Shown: positions 9,882 through 20,702, counted from the stretch's first letter. The stretch: 64,000 nucleotides of DNA from Arachis hypogaea (GCF_003086295.3 NC_092050.1:156184699-156248698), one strand, 5' to 3'. Numbers and translations are program-made. Notes: generated by a model not told the origin, from the sequence alone.

Positions 9882-12800
9882 GTACGTGTTGGAGCTAAGG
9901 ATACAAATTGGTATGTTGATAGTGGATGCTCCAAACACATGACCGGCGATGAATCAAAGTTCACCGCAATAGAGCCTACAAACGGAGGAAACGTGATCTA
10001 TGGAGACAACAACACCGGCAAAGTAATCGGCGTTGGAAAAGTTGGTAAAAATTCTTCTACCTCCATAGATAATGTTATACTTGTCAAAGGTCTAAAACAT
10101 AATCTCATTAGTGTTAGCCAACTTTGTGACAAAGGAAACTTAGTCACCTTTGATTCAAAATGTTGTTTGATAAAAAGGCAAGACACTAATGAAATTGTGC
10201 TAATTGGACACCGTGTTGACAATGTATACATGATTAATCTAGATGAAGTTTCCTCAAATGATGTGAAATGCCTTGTTAGTAAAAATGATGAAACTTGGTT
10301 ATGGCATCGTAGAGTAGCTCATGCTAACATGGACCATCTTAGCAAGTTGGTCTCTAAAGAGTTAGTAATTGGCTTACCAAAGCTACGTTTTGAAAAAGAC
10401 GTCCTTTGCGACGCATGTCAAAAGGGAAAACAAGTAAAGGCCTCTTTTAAATCCAAAAATATTGTTTCAACAACAAGGCCATTACAACTTTTGCACATGG
10501 ATTTATTTGGTCCTTCCAGGACTATGAGCTTTGGTGGCAATTACTATGCTTTAGTTATTGTTGATGATTACTCTCGATTTACATGGACCTTGTTCCTAGC
10601 AAACAAGAGTGATGCATTTCGAGCATTCAAAAGACTAGCCAAAGTTATTCAAAATGAAAAGAATTTGCATATATCATCTATTAGAAGTGATCATGGTGGA
10701 GAATTTGAAAACAATCTTTTTGAAACTTTTTGTGAAGAAAATGGCATTGAGCATAATTTTTCCTCTCCTAGAACACCACAACAAAATGGTGTGGTTGAAA
10801 GGAAAAATCGTCATTTAGAAGAAATGGCGAGAACTATGCTCAATGAGGCTAATATTCCTAAGTACTTTTGGGCGGATGCGGTTAGTACCGCGTGTTATGT
10901 TATGAATAGGATTATCATTCGACCTATTCTTAAGAAAACACCGTACGAATTGTACAAAGGAAGAAAGCCAAATATTTCCCACCTTCACGTCTTTGGCTGT
11001 AAATGCTTTATTCTAAATAATGGAAAAGATAACTTAGGCAAATTTGATGCTAAGGCTGATGAAGGAATCTTCTTAGGCTACTCTTTAACTAGCAAAGCTT
11101 TTAGAGTATATAATAAACGCATCATGACTATGGAAGAAAGTATTCATGTCGCTTTTGATGAAACTAACCGTTGTTGTGCTAGAAAAGATTTTGATGAAAA
11201 TGTAGAAAACTTTGATTCACTAAATTTGAATGGTGAAGACAAAGAAAAAGATTTAAATGAAGCCTCTACAAGCTCAACAAAGGATAGTGTTCAAGTTGAA
11301 GAAATTGAACCATCACAAGCACAAATAAATGCACTTCCAAAAGACTGGCGTACTTCAAAGGATCATCCTCTAAACAACGTCATTGGTGATGTTTCGAAAG
11401 GGGTAACAACTCGATCCACTTTTAGAAATTTATTTGCATATAGTGCTTTTGTTTCTCAAATTGAACCATCTACCATTGAGTCCGCAATTAATGATGAACA
11501 TTGGGGTATGGCAATGCAAGAGGAGTTTAACCAATTCAAACGAAATGACGTTTGGGAATTGGTGCCTAAACCAAGTAATCAAACAATTGTAGGAACAAAA
11601 TGGGTTTTTAGAAATAAACTCGATGAAAATGGTACAATTGTTAGAAACAAAGCTAGATTGGTAGCTAAAGGTTATAATCAAGAGGAAGGCATTGATTATG
11701 GCGAAACTTATGCTCCCGTAGCTAGATTAGAAGCTATTAGGATGTTACTTGCTTTTGCATCCTCTTATAACTTCAAACTTTATCAAATGGATGTTAAGAG
11801 TGCCTTTCTTAATGGTTTCATTCAAGAAGAAGTATATGTTGAACAACCTCCCGGTTTTGAGGATTATGAAAATCCTAATCATGTTTTTAAACTCAAGAAA
11901 GCTCTTTATGGTCTTAAACAAGCTCCAAGAGCTTGGTATGAACGTTTGAGCAAGTTTTTAATAGAAAAGGGTTTTAGAAGAGGGAAGGTTGATACAACTT
12001 TATTTATCATGATTGAAAACAAAAATATCCTTTTGGTACAAGTTTACGTCGATGACATAATATTTGGTTCAACTAACGAATCACTTTGCAAGTTTTTCTC
12101 AAACCTCATGCAAAGTGAATTTGAAATGTCCATGATGGGCGAACTCAACTTCTTCCTTGGTTTTCAAATCAAACAAGGAAAAGAAGGAACTTTCGTTAGC
12201 CAAACCAAATATTGCAAGGAATTGCTCAAAAGATTTGGAATGGACAATGCTAAGGCAATGGACACACCAATGAGCACTACTTGCTACCTTGACAAAGATG
12301 AACAAGGTAAAAACATAGATGTAAAGAAGTATAGAGGCATGATAGGATCATTACTTTATCTAACGGCAAGTAGGCCAGATATCATGTTTAGTGTATGCAT
12401 GTGTGCGAGATACCAAGCTAATCCTAAGGAATCTCACTTAAGTGAGTTGAAAAGGATTATGAAGTATCTCATAGGAACGTTAAATGTTGAATTGTGGTAT
12501 CCGAAAGGATCCACTTGTGATTTGATTGGTTATTCCGATTCCGATTTTGCCGGTTGCAAATTGGATAGGAAAAGCACTAGCGGCACTTGTCACTTGCTAG
12601 GAAACTCTCTTGTTTCATGGCATAGTAAGAAACAAGTAAGTGTAGCCTTGTCTACCGCCGAAGCAGAGTATGTAGCCGCCGGTAGTTGTTGCGCCCAAAT
12701 TTTATGGATGAAACAACAACTTGTGGACTATGGACTCATGCTTGATCACATTCCTATCAAATGTGATAATACTAGTGCAATAAATTTAACCAAGAATCCG

Positions 12801-12995
12801 GTTCAACATTCAAGAACCAAGTATATTGAGATTAGACATCACTTCATAAGAGACCATGTTGAAAAGGGTGATGTGGTTATTGAATTTGTCGAAACTAGTA
12901 AACAACTAGCGGACATCTTCACTAAACCTTTATGTAAAGAAAGTTTTTTTAACATCCGAAATGAACTTGGTATCTTGGATTCTAATCTAATATGA
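9882..12995 (+). CDS. pol: pol polyprotein of element A
   Basis: Open from 9882. The first ATG is at 9939, but that would cut off the protease active-site Asp-Ser-Gly (9918-9926), so translation must begin upstream, through splicing or another recoding route. Domains in order: aspartic protease; GAG-pre-integrase HHCC zinc region (about 10290-10440); integrase core with Asp near 10500 and the PQQNGVVER block near 10780; reverse transcriptase (about 11550-12250) with YVDD near 12045; RNase H with the STAEAEY block near 12650. Ends TGA 12993-12995. No internal stop or frameshift; typical length for copia pol. It processes gag, copies RNA to cDNA and integrates it. Confidence 0.95.
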   Translation, partial: VRVGAKDTNWYVDSGCSKHMTGDESKFTAIEPTNGGNVIYGDNNTGKVIGVGKVGKNSSTSIDNVILVKGLKHNLISVSQLCDKGNLVTFDSKCCLIKRQDTNEIVLIGHRVDNVYMINLDEVSSNDVKCLVSKNDETWLWHRRVAHANMDHLSKLVSKELVIGLPKLRFEKDVLCDACQKGKQVKASFKSKNIVSTTRPLQLLHMDLFGPSRTMSFGGNYYALVIVDDYSRFTWTLFLANKSDAFRAFKRLAKVIQNEKNLHISSIRSDHGGEFENNLFETFCEENGIEHNFSSPRTPQQNGVVERKNRHLEEMARTMLNEANIPKYFWADAVSTACYVMNRIIIRPILKKTPYELYKGRKPNISHLHVFGCKCFILNNGKDNLGKFDAKADEGIFLGYSLTSKAFRVYNKRIMTMEESIHVAFDETNRCCARKDFDENVENFDSLNLNGEDKEKDLNEASTSSTKDSVQVEEIEPSQAQINALPKDWRTSKDHPLNNVIGDVSKGVTTRSTFRNLFAYSAFVSQIEPSTIESAINDEHWGMAMQEEFNQFKRNDVWELVPKPSNQTIVGTKWVFRNKLDENGTIVRNKARLVAKGYNQEEGIDYGETYAPVARLEAIRMLLAFASSYNFKLYQMDVKSAFLNGFIQEEVYVEQPPGFEDYENPNHVFKLKKALYGLKQAPRAWYERLSKFLIEKGFRRGKVDTTLFIMIENKNILLVQVYVDDIIFGSTNESLCKFFSNLMQSEFEMSMMGELNFFLGFQIKQGKEGTFVSQTKYCKELLKRFGMDNAKAMDTPMSTTCYLDKDEQGKNIDVKKYRGMIGSLLYLTASRPDIMFSVCMCARYQANPKESHLSELKRIMKYLIGTLNVELWYPKGSTCDLIGYSDSDFAGCKLDRKSTSGTCHLLGNSLVSWHSKKQVSVALSTAEAEYVAAGSCCAQILWMKQQLVDYGLMLDHIPIKCDNTSAINLTKNPVQHSRTKYIEIRHHFIRDHVEKGDVVIEFVETSKQLADIFTKPLCKESFFNIRNELGILDSNLI

Positions 12996-13074
12996 TTTGT
13001 TTGAATTCATTGTATTTATATTGCTATTTTTGTATCTCTTACTAACTTAAGCATTGGAGATATCCAATTAGCCA

Positions 13075-13085
13075 TTGTTTTGTAG
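13075..13085 (+). promoter_or_regulatory. second TTGTTTTGTAG motif, upstream of the third ORF
   Basis: Identical to the gag/pol junction motif. TACTAAC lies about 40 bp upstream (near 13040), in non-coding sequence, at normal branch-point distance. The motif is 65 bp before the ATG of the small third ORF. Confidence 0.45.
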
Positions 13086-13150
13086 GTTTATGAGTTGATG
13101 AATGAGTGATTAATCTTGAGGTAGATTGAAGAATTTGAAGATTATAAACA

Positions 13151-13381
13151 ATGGAGGATCAACAAATTGAAGTTTATAATGGTTTAAGTGAGTATATACA
13201 TGATGGAACTCAAAGGATTGAAGTAGAGCATGGTAGGCAACTTGAAGCACTTAATCGTCGTGTGTCTCGTGTAGATCATCGCACGGGTCGCTTGGATCGT
13301 CGTATTGATGACTTATATGAGCATTTCGGCATCCACCTACCGTATGAAGAGGATAATGATGATGATGAAGACCAAGATTGA
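13151..13381 (+). CDS. small third ORF of element A, acidic and helical, function unknown
   Basis: 76 residues from ATG 13151 to TGA. It sits between pol and the polypurine-tract cluster, where some Sireviruses carry an envelope-like gene. No signal peptide or membrane segment, so it is not an envelope-like protein. The middle (about residues 25-55) is Arg-rich with heptad-like Leu/Val spacing, suggesting a short coiled coil. The C-terminus is a run of Asp/Glu. It could be an accessory protein or a remnant of a longer gene. I do not recognise the family. Confidence 0.5.
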   Translation: MEDQQIEVYNGLSEYIHDGTQRIEVEHGRQLEALNRRVSRVDHRTGRLDRRIDDLYEHFGIHLPYEEDNDDDEDQD

Positions 13382-14115
13382 TTGTCTCCTCTTCATCAAG
13401 TCACTTTTTATTGCTTTATGTTTATTTGATTATATGAACTGTTAAACTAACTCCTAGTAAGCTAAGGATTTCTATTATGGTTTAAATACTTTGATATTTC
13501 CTTCATAATTTTGTTTAATGATTAATGCTTGTATGCTTATTTGGTGAATAACTCAAAATAGGCTTGGTACCCCTATTTTAAGTTAATGTGCATGCCTTGA
13601 TATATTTCACTTCTTTAGGGGGAATTATGCATGCTTGTTATATATAAAAAGAGGAAATCAAATTCTTTTTGAAAGGGGGAATATCTCATCCTTGAGATTA
13701 ATAGAGATATTGAACTTAAAAAAAATTCATTGTTTTATGCATGCTTCTATGACACATTTCAAACTCCTTTCTTTTTGATAATGTCAAAAGGGGGAAGAAA
13801 AGTTTGATGATATTTGAAGTTTTGAACTTTTAAAAAAGAAGAAGTTTGAGGATTTGAAAAGAAGAAATAAGTTTGCGAAACAATGATTTCAAAAAGACTT
13901 CCGCTAAGCAAAAACTTTTGATATCTAAATCGTTTTCTTTGATAAACGCCCTTTAAGGGAACAAATGCACATATTTAGGGGGAACTCCTGCAAAATTTTT
14001 TTGTGAAGTCTTCTCCAAAGCTTTCTATAAAACAAAGTGCATTATTGTTGCTTTCAAAATCATTTATAAATGCATATCCTCAAAATTGGTTTGTCATTAT
14101 CAAAAAGGGGGAAAT
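13382..14115 (+). other. 3' untranslated region of element A with a polypurine-tract cluster
   Basis: Five AGGGGGAA-type tracts: near 13617-13625, 13672-13681, 13786-13797, 13977-13985 and the terminal one at 14102-14115, directly before the 3' LTR. Multiple PPT copies upstream of the 3' LTR are a described hallmark of Sireviruses. The terminal copy primes plus-strand DNA. Confidence 0.85.
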
Positions 14116-15570
14116 TGTAAATCATGTTGCTTGTATGCGAAGTTTGTATTCGTAGGTTTTGATGAATGACAAACCAACAAACGACATGATAGACAAACCA
14201 ACAAACAACTTGAATGAACAAGCATGTTGAAAGATCAACCAACATTCAACGTTGAGGAATGAAGAGTTGAAAGCAACACAACAACAACAAGAAACTCAAG
14301 TCCACAACATTTGAAGACAAGTATAGTGTCTTAGGACTTAGGTAACTTCTTGTTAAGAACCAATTGCTAAATCTCTCAACACACACTCACAAAATGTTTT
14401 GATGCACATCTTGCAATTCGATGCTAGCCAAATGGTTTAAAAACTTGTTTTCAAAGGTACAAAAGCATAGGAATTGACTCCAACAAGTTTGAGATCAATC
14501 CTAAGCATTTTGAAGTGATTTTAAGCCATTCTTTAAGGTTTGCATCGATGCACACTCATCTTGCATCGATGCAACCTAGCTGAAAATTCAAGTTTCAGCT
14601 TCAAAGACACATTTGCATCGATGCAAAGTGTTATGCATCGATGCAAATGATTCAAAAACATAAAAAACGGCTAGTTTTGACAAAACGGCTCCATCCCATT
14701 AACTCCCCAACGTTTCTAAGGTTTGGGGAGTCTATAAATAGATGGATTGAAGCCTTATTTCATATGTGTGAGTATTTGCAAACTATCTTGTTCATATTCT
14801 TTCATTCTACACATTTTTTTAAGGTGTTATAATACACAATTTGAGAGAGCAATATCAATTGGTTCAATAGTGCTAAACTTGTAATCATACACTCTTCTAG
14901 AGAGTACTCATTTCATCTCAACAATTCTTTGAGAATTGTTTTCTTGTACACTTTGTAAATTGGAGTGTGATCTCCAAGGTTGAGTCAAGAGTTATAAACA
15001 CTATAGTCGGTGAGGATACCAAAGAGGTATACTAAGTACTCAAGGCAAATCTTAGAGAAGGTATCTCTAAGTGGAGTGGGTTAGTATACGAGTGGTGATC
15101 ATATACCGTGAGGTGTTAGAAACTAAGGACTCGGATTGTAAAAGGTTTTGCGCGAGCACCTTGAAGCTTGGCAATAGTGGAACTTCTCAATAGCGATTGA
15201 GAAAGAAAGTGGACGTAGGACAAGGATTGTGCCGAACCACTCTAAATAGCGTTTGCATCTCTCCAAACTCATCTCTTCAATATTATTGTCTTTTACCTTT
15301 GAGCAAATAAATTGTGATCGAAAAGTAGCTTCGTAAGTACTTAAGGAATAGCTTAAGTCCGATTGGTGAAAAGCTTGATCAATTTATTTGAGTTGGTGTC
15401 TATTGGAAAGTAAAAGCTCCTTATAAATGCTTAGCAATTGAGTTAAGCTCTTGGAAAAATACTAGTACAATAACACTTTTGTATATTGTCTTTAACTTTC
15501 GCAAAAAGATTCATTGTTGTTGCAATACTCAATTCACCCCCCTCTTGAGTAATTGTGCATAGGTTCTACA
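14116..15570 (+). repeat. 3' LTR of element A (1,455 bp)
   Basis: Matches 6556-8061 apart from one substitution, a C-run of 6 instead of 7, and a 50-bp deletion whose ends lie in the TTGCATCGATGCAA boxes (junction near 14570). The deletion removes two of six boxes, consistent with recombination or slippage between direct repeats. Confidence 0.95.
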
Positions 15571-18158
15571 TGGACAACTACGACGAGTGTGTCCGGTTGC
15601 CTACAGAGGCCACATCTCTTAGGCCGGTTCGGATCTGCCTCATCCATATTGGTCCGTATTCGAGTGGACCGTGGACGACCCTCCCTCGCACGCCTCATAC
15701 TCGGGTCCGGTATAACGGTCAGTCCGTCATAAGGTGGCCAGAATCCCTCCGGAATGGGAGAGGTGAATCCCATCTGATATACACTGAAAATAGAACTAAG
15801 TCGATACACCGGGTGGACGTATGGCTGCCAAGTCACACGTGAGTAGGCACAGCATGCCAATGCGTGTGGACATGGGAAATGAAGTGCCTGGAAGTATCCA
15901 CAATCACAAGTCTGAGAACCCAATGAGACCCTATAGCTTCCCAGTGAGAAGGAACCAATCGGAGTCGTCTCTGCCACAGTGTACTCCGAGTTATCTCTGT
16001 CGTATACAGTCACCGTGAAGCACCTAGCCATTTTTAGATTTGCCTCGATACACTTTACCAGGTATTGACTGAATTGTTGTCCGGTACCCAGCTGGGCCTG
16101 TGCCTCCCTCCCCTTGCGGACGAATAGTTCAGCCAACCTGCCGTATGTGGCCTTCACCAGCGAGCACACAGGGAGGTTCCTGACACCCTTTAGGATTGAA
16201 TTCACACACTCAGAGATATTGGTCGCCATGTGCCCGAATATGCGCCCCTCGTCACAATACTGTGTCCACAACGAATACTCAATCCTGTTCGCCCACTCAC
16301 ACATCGCCGGGTTCTCAGAGCGCAGAATGTCAAACCAGTAATCGAACTCCACTTCGGTCTTGGCATATGCGGCGTTCACAAGAAGCCTACGATCATCTTT
16401 GCCCTTGAAGGTGAGGGCGAAATTAGCTGCTATGTGTCGAATGCAGAATGCACGGTATGCAGCCGGAGGTAGCCATCCCCCATCAGGAGACTCAAGGGCG
16501 GCCTTGATGCCGTTATGCCTGTCCGAGATAACTAGCAGACCTGGCTGCGGTGTCACGTGCTGAGGGAGGTGAGAGAGAAAGAAGGACCACGACTCAGCAT
16601 TCTCACCCTCGACAAGTGCAAATGCCACGGGCAGTATGTTGGAGTTCCCGTCCTGTGCAATTGCGACAAGCAACGTTCCCCCATATTTGCCATATAGATG
16701 GGTGCCGTCAATACTTACCAACGGCTTACAATGACGGAAAGCCTCAATATAAGGTGGGGACGTCCAGAACAGCCTGTGAAAATAAGCTTGAGACTTGTCG
16801 AGCTGTCCCCCAACTCGGACAGGGCATGTCCGAATGACTGCAACTGAACCAGGCATGGTCAACTGGACTCCTAACACCCACCTAGGAAGCTTGTTGTACG
16901 ACTCATCCCAGTCACCATAGATCACGGCAACAGCCTTCTGCTTCGCCATCCATACCCTCCTGTAGGTCGGCCTGAATCCAAAGTGGGCGGCCGTGGCATT
17001 TTGGAGCACCTTGATGTTGACGGATGCATCAGCCCTCACCATTGGCATAATGAATGTCGATATGACATGATAATCCAAACTCCTATGGTCGCTGGAGATA
17101 AAGGTGGCGAGACACGTATGCGGTTCGTTGTACCGTTTCACTTCCCAGATGCCCTTGCGCCGCCGGAGACTCAACCGAATCAACCATGTGCACCCATTCC
17201 CAAACTCAGAATACTTTCCCACATACCGGCGATAGTCAAACTCAATTACCTTGTACTGTACCCCTCGGCGGATGCTGTAAGTCTTCACACTCAACAGGGC
17301 CTCATCTTTATCCTGGAACTACTGACGAACCTGGAACTCTGTCAAACCAGCAGACCCGTCTGCATCTCTAGCGCCAAATCCAGTGCCTTGCTCAGGAAGC
17401 CCATCCTGCCTCATGGCATCCAGGTCCAATGAAGAAAAATGGGGTGGGTACTGCTGTGTGCCAGAACTAGATCCACCTTCGGCCCCTCTCGGGTCACTCG
17501 CTCCGAGGTCGTCACCACTGTCATCGGCAATCAGATCTGGCTCAACATCATCGTCATATAGATCATCAAGAAATCCGTCTCCAACACCAGCCGGTGTAGC
17601 ACAATGTAATGTGGTCGGAAGATGTTCCCCTATACCAACCTCGTCGCCGACATTGCCCCTAAGGTCAACAACGAACGAAGGGGAGGCCACAGGCTGGGTC
17701 GGTGGCTCGTACGCAGGGACAGACGAAGAAGCAACGGCAGGTCTCGAACTAGAACCGGCCACCGTGGCTAAAGTGTGAGTATTCCGGTTCGAACCCCCCG
17801 AGCTGGATACCACATCAACCAACTTTGCCAACAGCTCCGGTGTCCTGACCTCGGGAAACTACCGGCGACAATGATACATGACCTGCAAGTCCTCATCACT
17901 CCCGATCGTGAAACAGTCATACTTCACGGTATCTTGGAGCACCGTCGTTGGAATGCGATAGAAAAACTTCTTAACCCTTTTCAGACCATCCAGACCAAGC
18001 TTCAGCAGTACAGAGCTAACAAGGTCGTCATAGCTCGTGGTAGGCCTCACGATAATACAGAGAGGATCCTTATCAGTGAACTTCACACCGGATCGAGTTT
18101 TTCTCTTAATCGATCCTCTGTGGTGAACCAACACTAGAAAACTATCCTCACTAGCCAT
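15571..18158 (-). pseudogene. MuDR-type MULE transposase, interrupted
   Basis: The reading starts at ATG 18158 with a PB1-like N-terminal segment (18158-17859). It continues in one frame through a Ser/Asp-rich linker to a MULE DDE core. Two in-frame TAGs interrupt it (17856-17858 and 17319-17321). Counting from codon 17294, landmarks are the first catalytic Asp about residue 196 (S-I-D-G-T-H), the second about 258 (I-S-D-R-H), a candidate third acidic residue Glu362 (N-I-S-E-C), and a SWIM zinc finger Cys463/Cys465...Cys475/His477. A C-terminal CCHC knuckle is spoiled by an apparent 1-bp loss near 15593, since the motif continues in the next frame. The element A insertion cuts the gene at 15571; the tail is at 6478-6555. 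The protein would bind the element's ends and cut and paste it. Confidence 0.93.
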
Positions 18159-18194
18159 GTGATCCCTCTATTGAGAGCAACTCATGTACATATC

Positions 18195-18203
18195 ATATAT
18201 ATA
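18195..18203 (-). promoter_or_regulatory. TATA box of the transposase gene
   Basis: A TATATATA stretch about 40 bp upstream of the transposase ATG and about 20 bp inside the innermost TTCGAA dyad of the right array. Confidence 0.5.
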
Positions 18204-18222
18204 GACATCTGCTTCATAGTAA

Positions 18223-18446
18223 TTCGAATCAACTTCTTTCGCACCATATATATATAATTCGAATCATATCAATTCGAATTACACATAGACAGCAACCCAT
18301 ACTAATTCGAATCAAGAAGATTCGAACTACCTCTCTACGCTGGTGATACTAGTAATTCGAATTATGAAGGCACCTTATTTGGTCATAATTCGAATTAACT
18401 CAATTCGAACTACGTTGAAATTGAGTTCGAATCGTATCGATTTGAA
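18223..18446. repeat. right subterminal array of TTCGAA dyads
   Basis: Pairs start at 18223/18238 (second degenerate), 18258/18273, 18306/18321, (18341)/18356 with only the second half kept, 18389/18404 and 18426/18441 (second TTTGAA). All are 15 bp apart. Measured from the terminus at 18545, the outermost dyad lies 99 bp in and later steps are 37, 48, 35, 48 and 35 bp. The left end has the same 99 bp and first four steps, although the sequences between are unlike. Confidence 0.9.
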
Positions 18447-18469
18447 TTATATATAATTGGTCTTTGGTG

Positions 18470-18545
18470 GATTGATGTATCAAAATTTGATTTGGCGGAT
18501 TTGGGTAAAAATGAGCTCTCCTTGGCTCATTTGGGTTTTTTACCC
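18470..18545. repeat. right terminal inverted repeat of the MULE
   Basis: Reverse complement of 2605-2680 with one mismatch; ends in GGGTTTTTTACCC. Confidence 0.95.

Positions 18546-18588
<43 letters not shown>
18546..18588. repeat. (TAA)n microsatellite at the right border of the MULE
   Basis: About 14 units directly abutting the MULE end; continuation of the target microsatellite at 2526-2604. Confidence 0.95.
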
Positions 18589-18589
<1 letters not shown>

Positions 18590-19472
18590 GGTCTACATGA
18601 TAGATACATTATATTTTAAAAAGGTAAAATATATTTTAAAAAAAAATAGGGTATCAATAATCAATTGTGATTAATATCAATATCAATAATTAATTCTTAT
18701 AATTATTTTTATACTACTAATGGCTACATATAGTGTTTTTTTTGTAGAATAAAAAAGGTTGTGATTCATAACATTTTCGTAAAGTTATATCGTATGGACA
18801 CAAGATTAACTAGATAACAAATTGAATTTTAGTTAATATGTTTTATTTTCTGCTCATATTTTTCATTAATTATTTTACTTTTTATATTTATAATAAATAT
18901 TAAATGTAAAAAAATTGAATGTTATCTATTTTATTAATTTAGAGTCATAATTAAATTTGATATAATTATAGCAAGTATCTAGAATTAATAATAACATGAT
19001 ACTATAATTTTAAGTTGTATAATATAATAAAAAAATGTAGCAATTTATGTATGCTTCTTATATAGAAATAATATTATATATATTTATATATCTCCTATTT
19101 TAACTCTTTCCTAAAAATATTGGCATATAATTAATGTAGATAACATATATATTGAGTAAGTATCTTTATTGAATTAATCATAAAGATTAATAAAATATAA
19201 TGGCATAAATTTTACCTAATTGTAGCAAGTATTTCCATTGAAAATATTTGCTAATTATTACCGTGTATAATTAGTGTGTGTATATATATATATATAAAGA
19301 TTAATAGTAAATTGTTACAATTATTTATCATTTAAAAAATTCGTACCTCAAATATAGATCTTCTTCTGTTTATTATTTTTCATACCTAAGGGCTACTAAC
19401 TACGATTCTATCAATAGTGTCACCTATGATAGATTATGTAATGAAACAGTTTGAAAAATAAAGGTAAGAATT
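18589..19472. other. AT-rich intergenic DNA
   Basis: No gene or bounded repeat recognised. Confidence 0.7.
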
Positions 19473-20557
19473 ATAAGTGTAACACCCTACCACACAGAGT
19501 ATTACGCTTAAGTCGTAAAGCAGAGGTGTCAAGGTATTACGACCTCTAAAAGAAAAGGATATATATGTATATAGATATAGTTGGATGAAATCATATCTAG
19601 GAGCCTTGAAGGATAAGCTAAATAAAAACGATAAATAGAAAATCGTGTCACATTCGCATGGATATTTGTAAAACGGACAGGAAAAATCAAAAGAAAGCTG
19701 AAAACATATATACATATCAGAGTTCCAAAACCCAGATAGCAAGCTCCAGACTCGACCTGCGAAGTTAAGGCCGGCCAGAGTATATGATTATATATATATA
19801 CAACCCAAAATAAAACTCAAACTACAAAATAAACCCCTGTATCTCCAAGTCGACCTCTAGGAGGGACAAAACACAAAATGTACATGTGGAGATTCTATAA
19901 ACATGTATACATAGCCCAAAAAATCAAAATATGACAGTCAAAAAGGTAGTTCTTCGCTTGTAAGGAGGATACCCAGACGCTCAACGAGGTGTCTCTCGAC
20001 CTGCATCTGAAAAACAACAACATAGTATGGGATGAGAACCGGAGGTTCTCAGTATGGTAAAGGTGCCCGCATAGTTAATATAAAAGGTCTCGAGAAAGCC
20101 AGAGGCATTCCTAGAACTCTGACACTCAGAATCATTCTTAAGGTAAATAAACTAAACCAAAAGTTAGGTAAGTTATCTAAGGTATTCTAGTTCTGAATCT
20201 AACTTTAACCTAATACTTTACGTTCTGTCTCCTCCAATCCTCCGAATCACTGGTGGAACAACCCTCTCCCCTCACACCTTCGTCAAGAGGGATTCCTCAG
20301 AAAACATACACATACAGTTCAAGCAAGGAAAACACAGATCGAGAGGCATTTACAGCAAGTAGAACAAGTAGCGGATAAGCAGAATTAAACAGTTAAGCCA
20401 ACCAATACAATGCACACTCAAGCAAACAAACAAATGCATATGATGTATGCCTGTCCTATGGCTGATGAGTCTCATCTGTCGGTTATACAGCCAACCCGAC
20501 ATGTCCTGGTAGTCAACCATTGAACAGTCCCTCTGTGCGCGCATCCCCAAACTCAAT

Positions 20558-20702
20558 AATATTCCATGGAGTCAAACTCCAAGCTCAAATATAATATTCC
20601 ATGGAGTCACACTCCAAGCTCAATAGTGTAGTATTCCATGGAGTTAAACTCCAAGCTCAATAATATAGTATTCCATGGAGTCGAACTCCAAGCTCAATAA
20701 TA
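20558..20702. repeat. 36-37-bp tandem repeat with GGAGT-N3-ACTCC palindromes
   Basis: Four units of TATTCCATGGAGTNNNACTCCAAGCTCAATA type. Palindromes lie at 20568-20580, 20603-20615, 20640-20652 and 20677-20689. The 3-nt centre differs in every unit (CAA, CAC, TAA, CGA) while the arms are constant. Confidence 0.85.

Larger units (their letters stand above)
6556..15570 (+). mobile_element. Ty1/copia retrotransposon of Sirevirus type (element A), complete and young
   Basis: Two LTRs (6556-8061 and 14116-15570), both TG...CA, with a perfect 5-bp duplication TGGAC (6551-6555 and 15571-15575). PBS matches initiator tRNA-Met at 8064-8075. Open gag, pol (protease, integrase, reverse transcriptase, RNase H: copia order) and a small third ORF. 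Sirevirus marks: C-rich tract just before the LTR end, several polypurine tracts before the 3' LTR, and symmetric repeated boxes upstream of the LTR promoter. By eye the LTRs differ by one substitution, one C-run length change and one 50-bp deletion, implying recent insertion. It landed in the MULE transposase gene. Confidence 0.96.
2605..18545. mobile_element. Mutator-like DNA transposon (MULE) carrying a PMD gene and a MuDR transposase, split by a nested Sirevirus
   Basis: Bounded by 76-bp inverted repeats (2605-2680 and 18470-18545) that differ at one position. Subterminal TTCGAA arrays follow at both ends. Inside, two inward-facing genes converge: a plant-mobile-domain gene (plus) and a MuDR-type transposase (minus). 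A 9,015-bp Ty1/copia element plus a 5-bp duplication interrupts it, so the element was about 6.9 kb before that insertion. Both genes carry stop codons and frameshifts, so this copy is not autonomous. MULEs carrying PMD genes are known in plants. The assignment here rests on the termini and transposase motifs. Confidence 0.93.

Noticed and set aside
13151..13381. Envelope-like gene in element A
   Set aside because: Only 76 residues with no signal peptide or membrane segment.
17780..17810. GGTTCGAACCCC as a tRNA T-loop
   Set aside because: No cloverleaf around it; it is coding sequence of the transposase linker.
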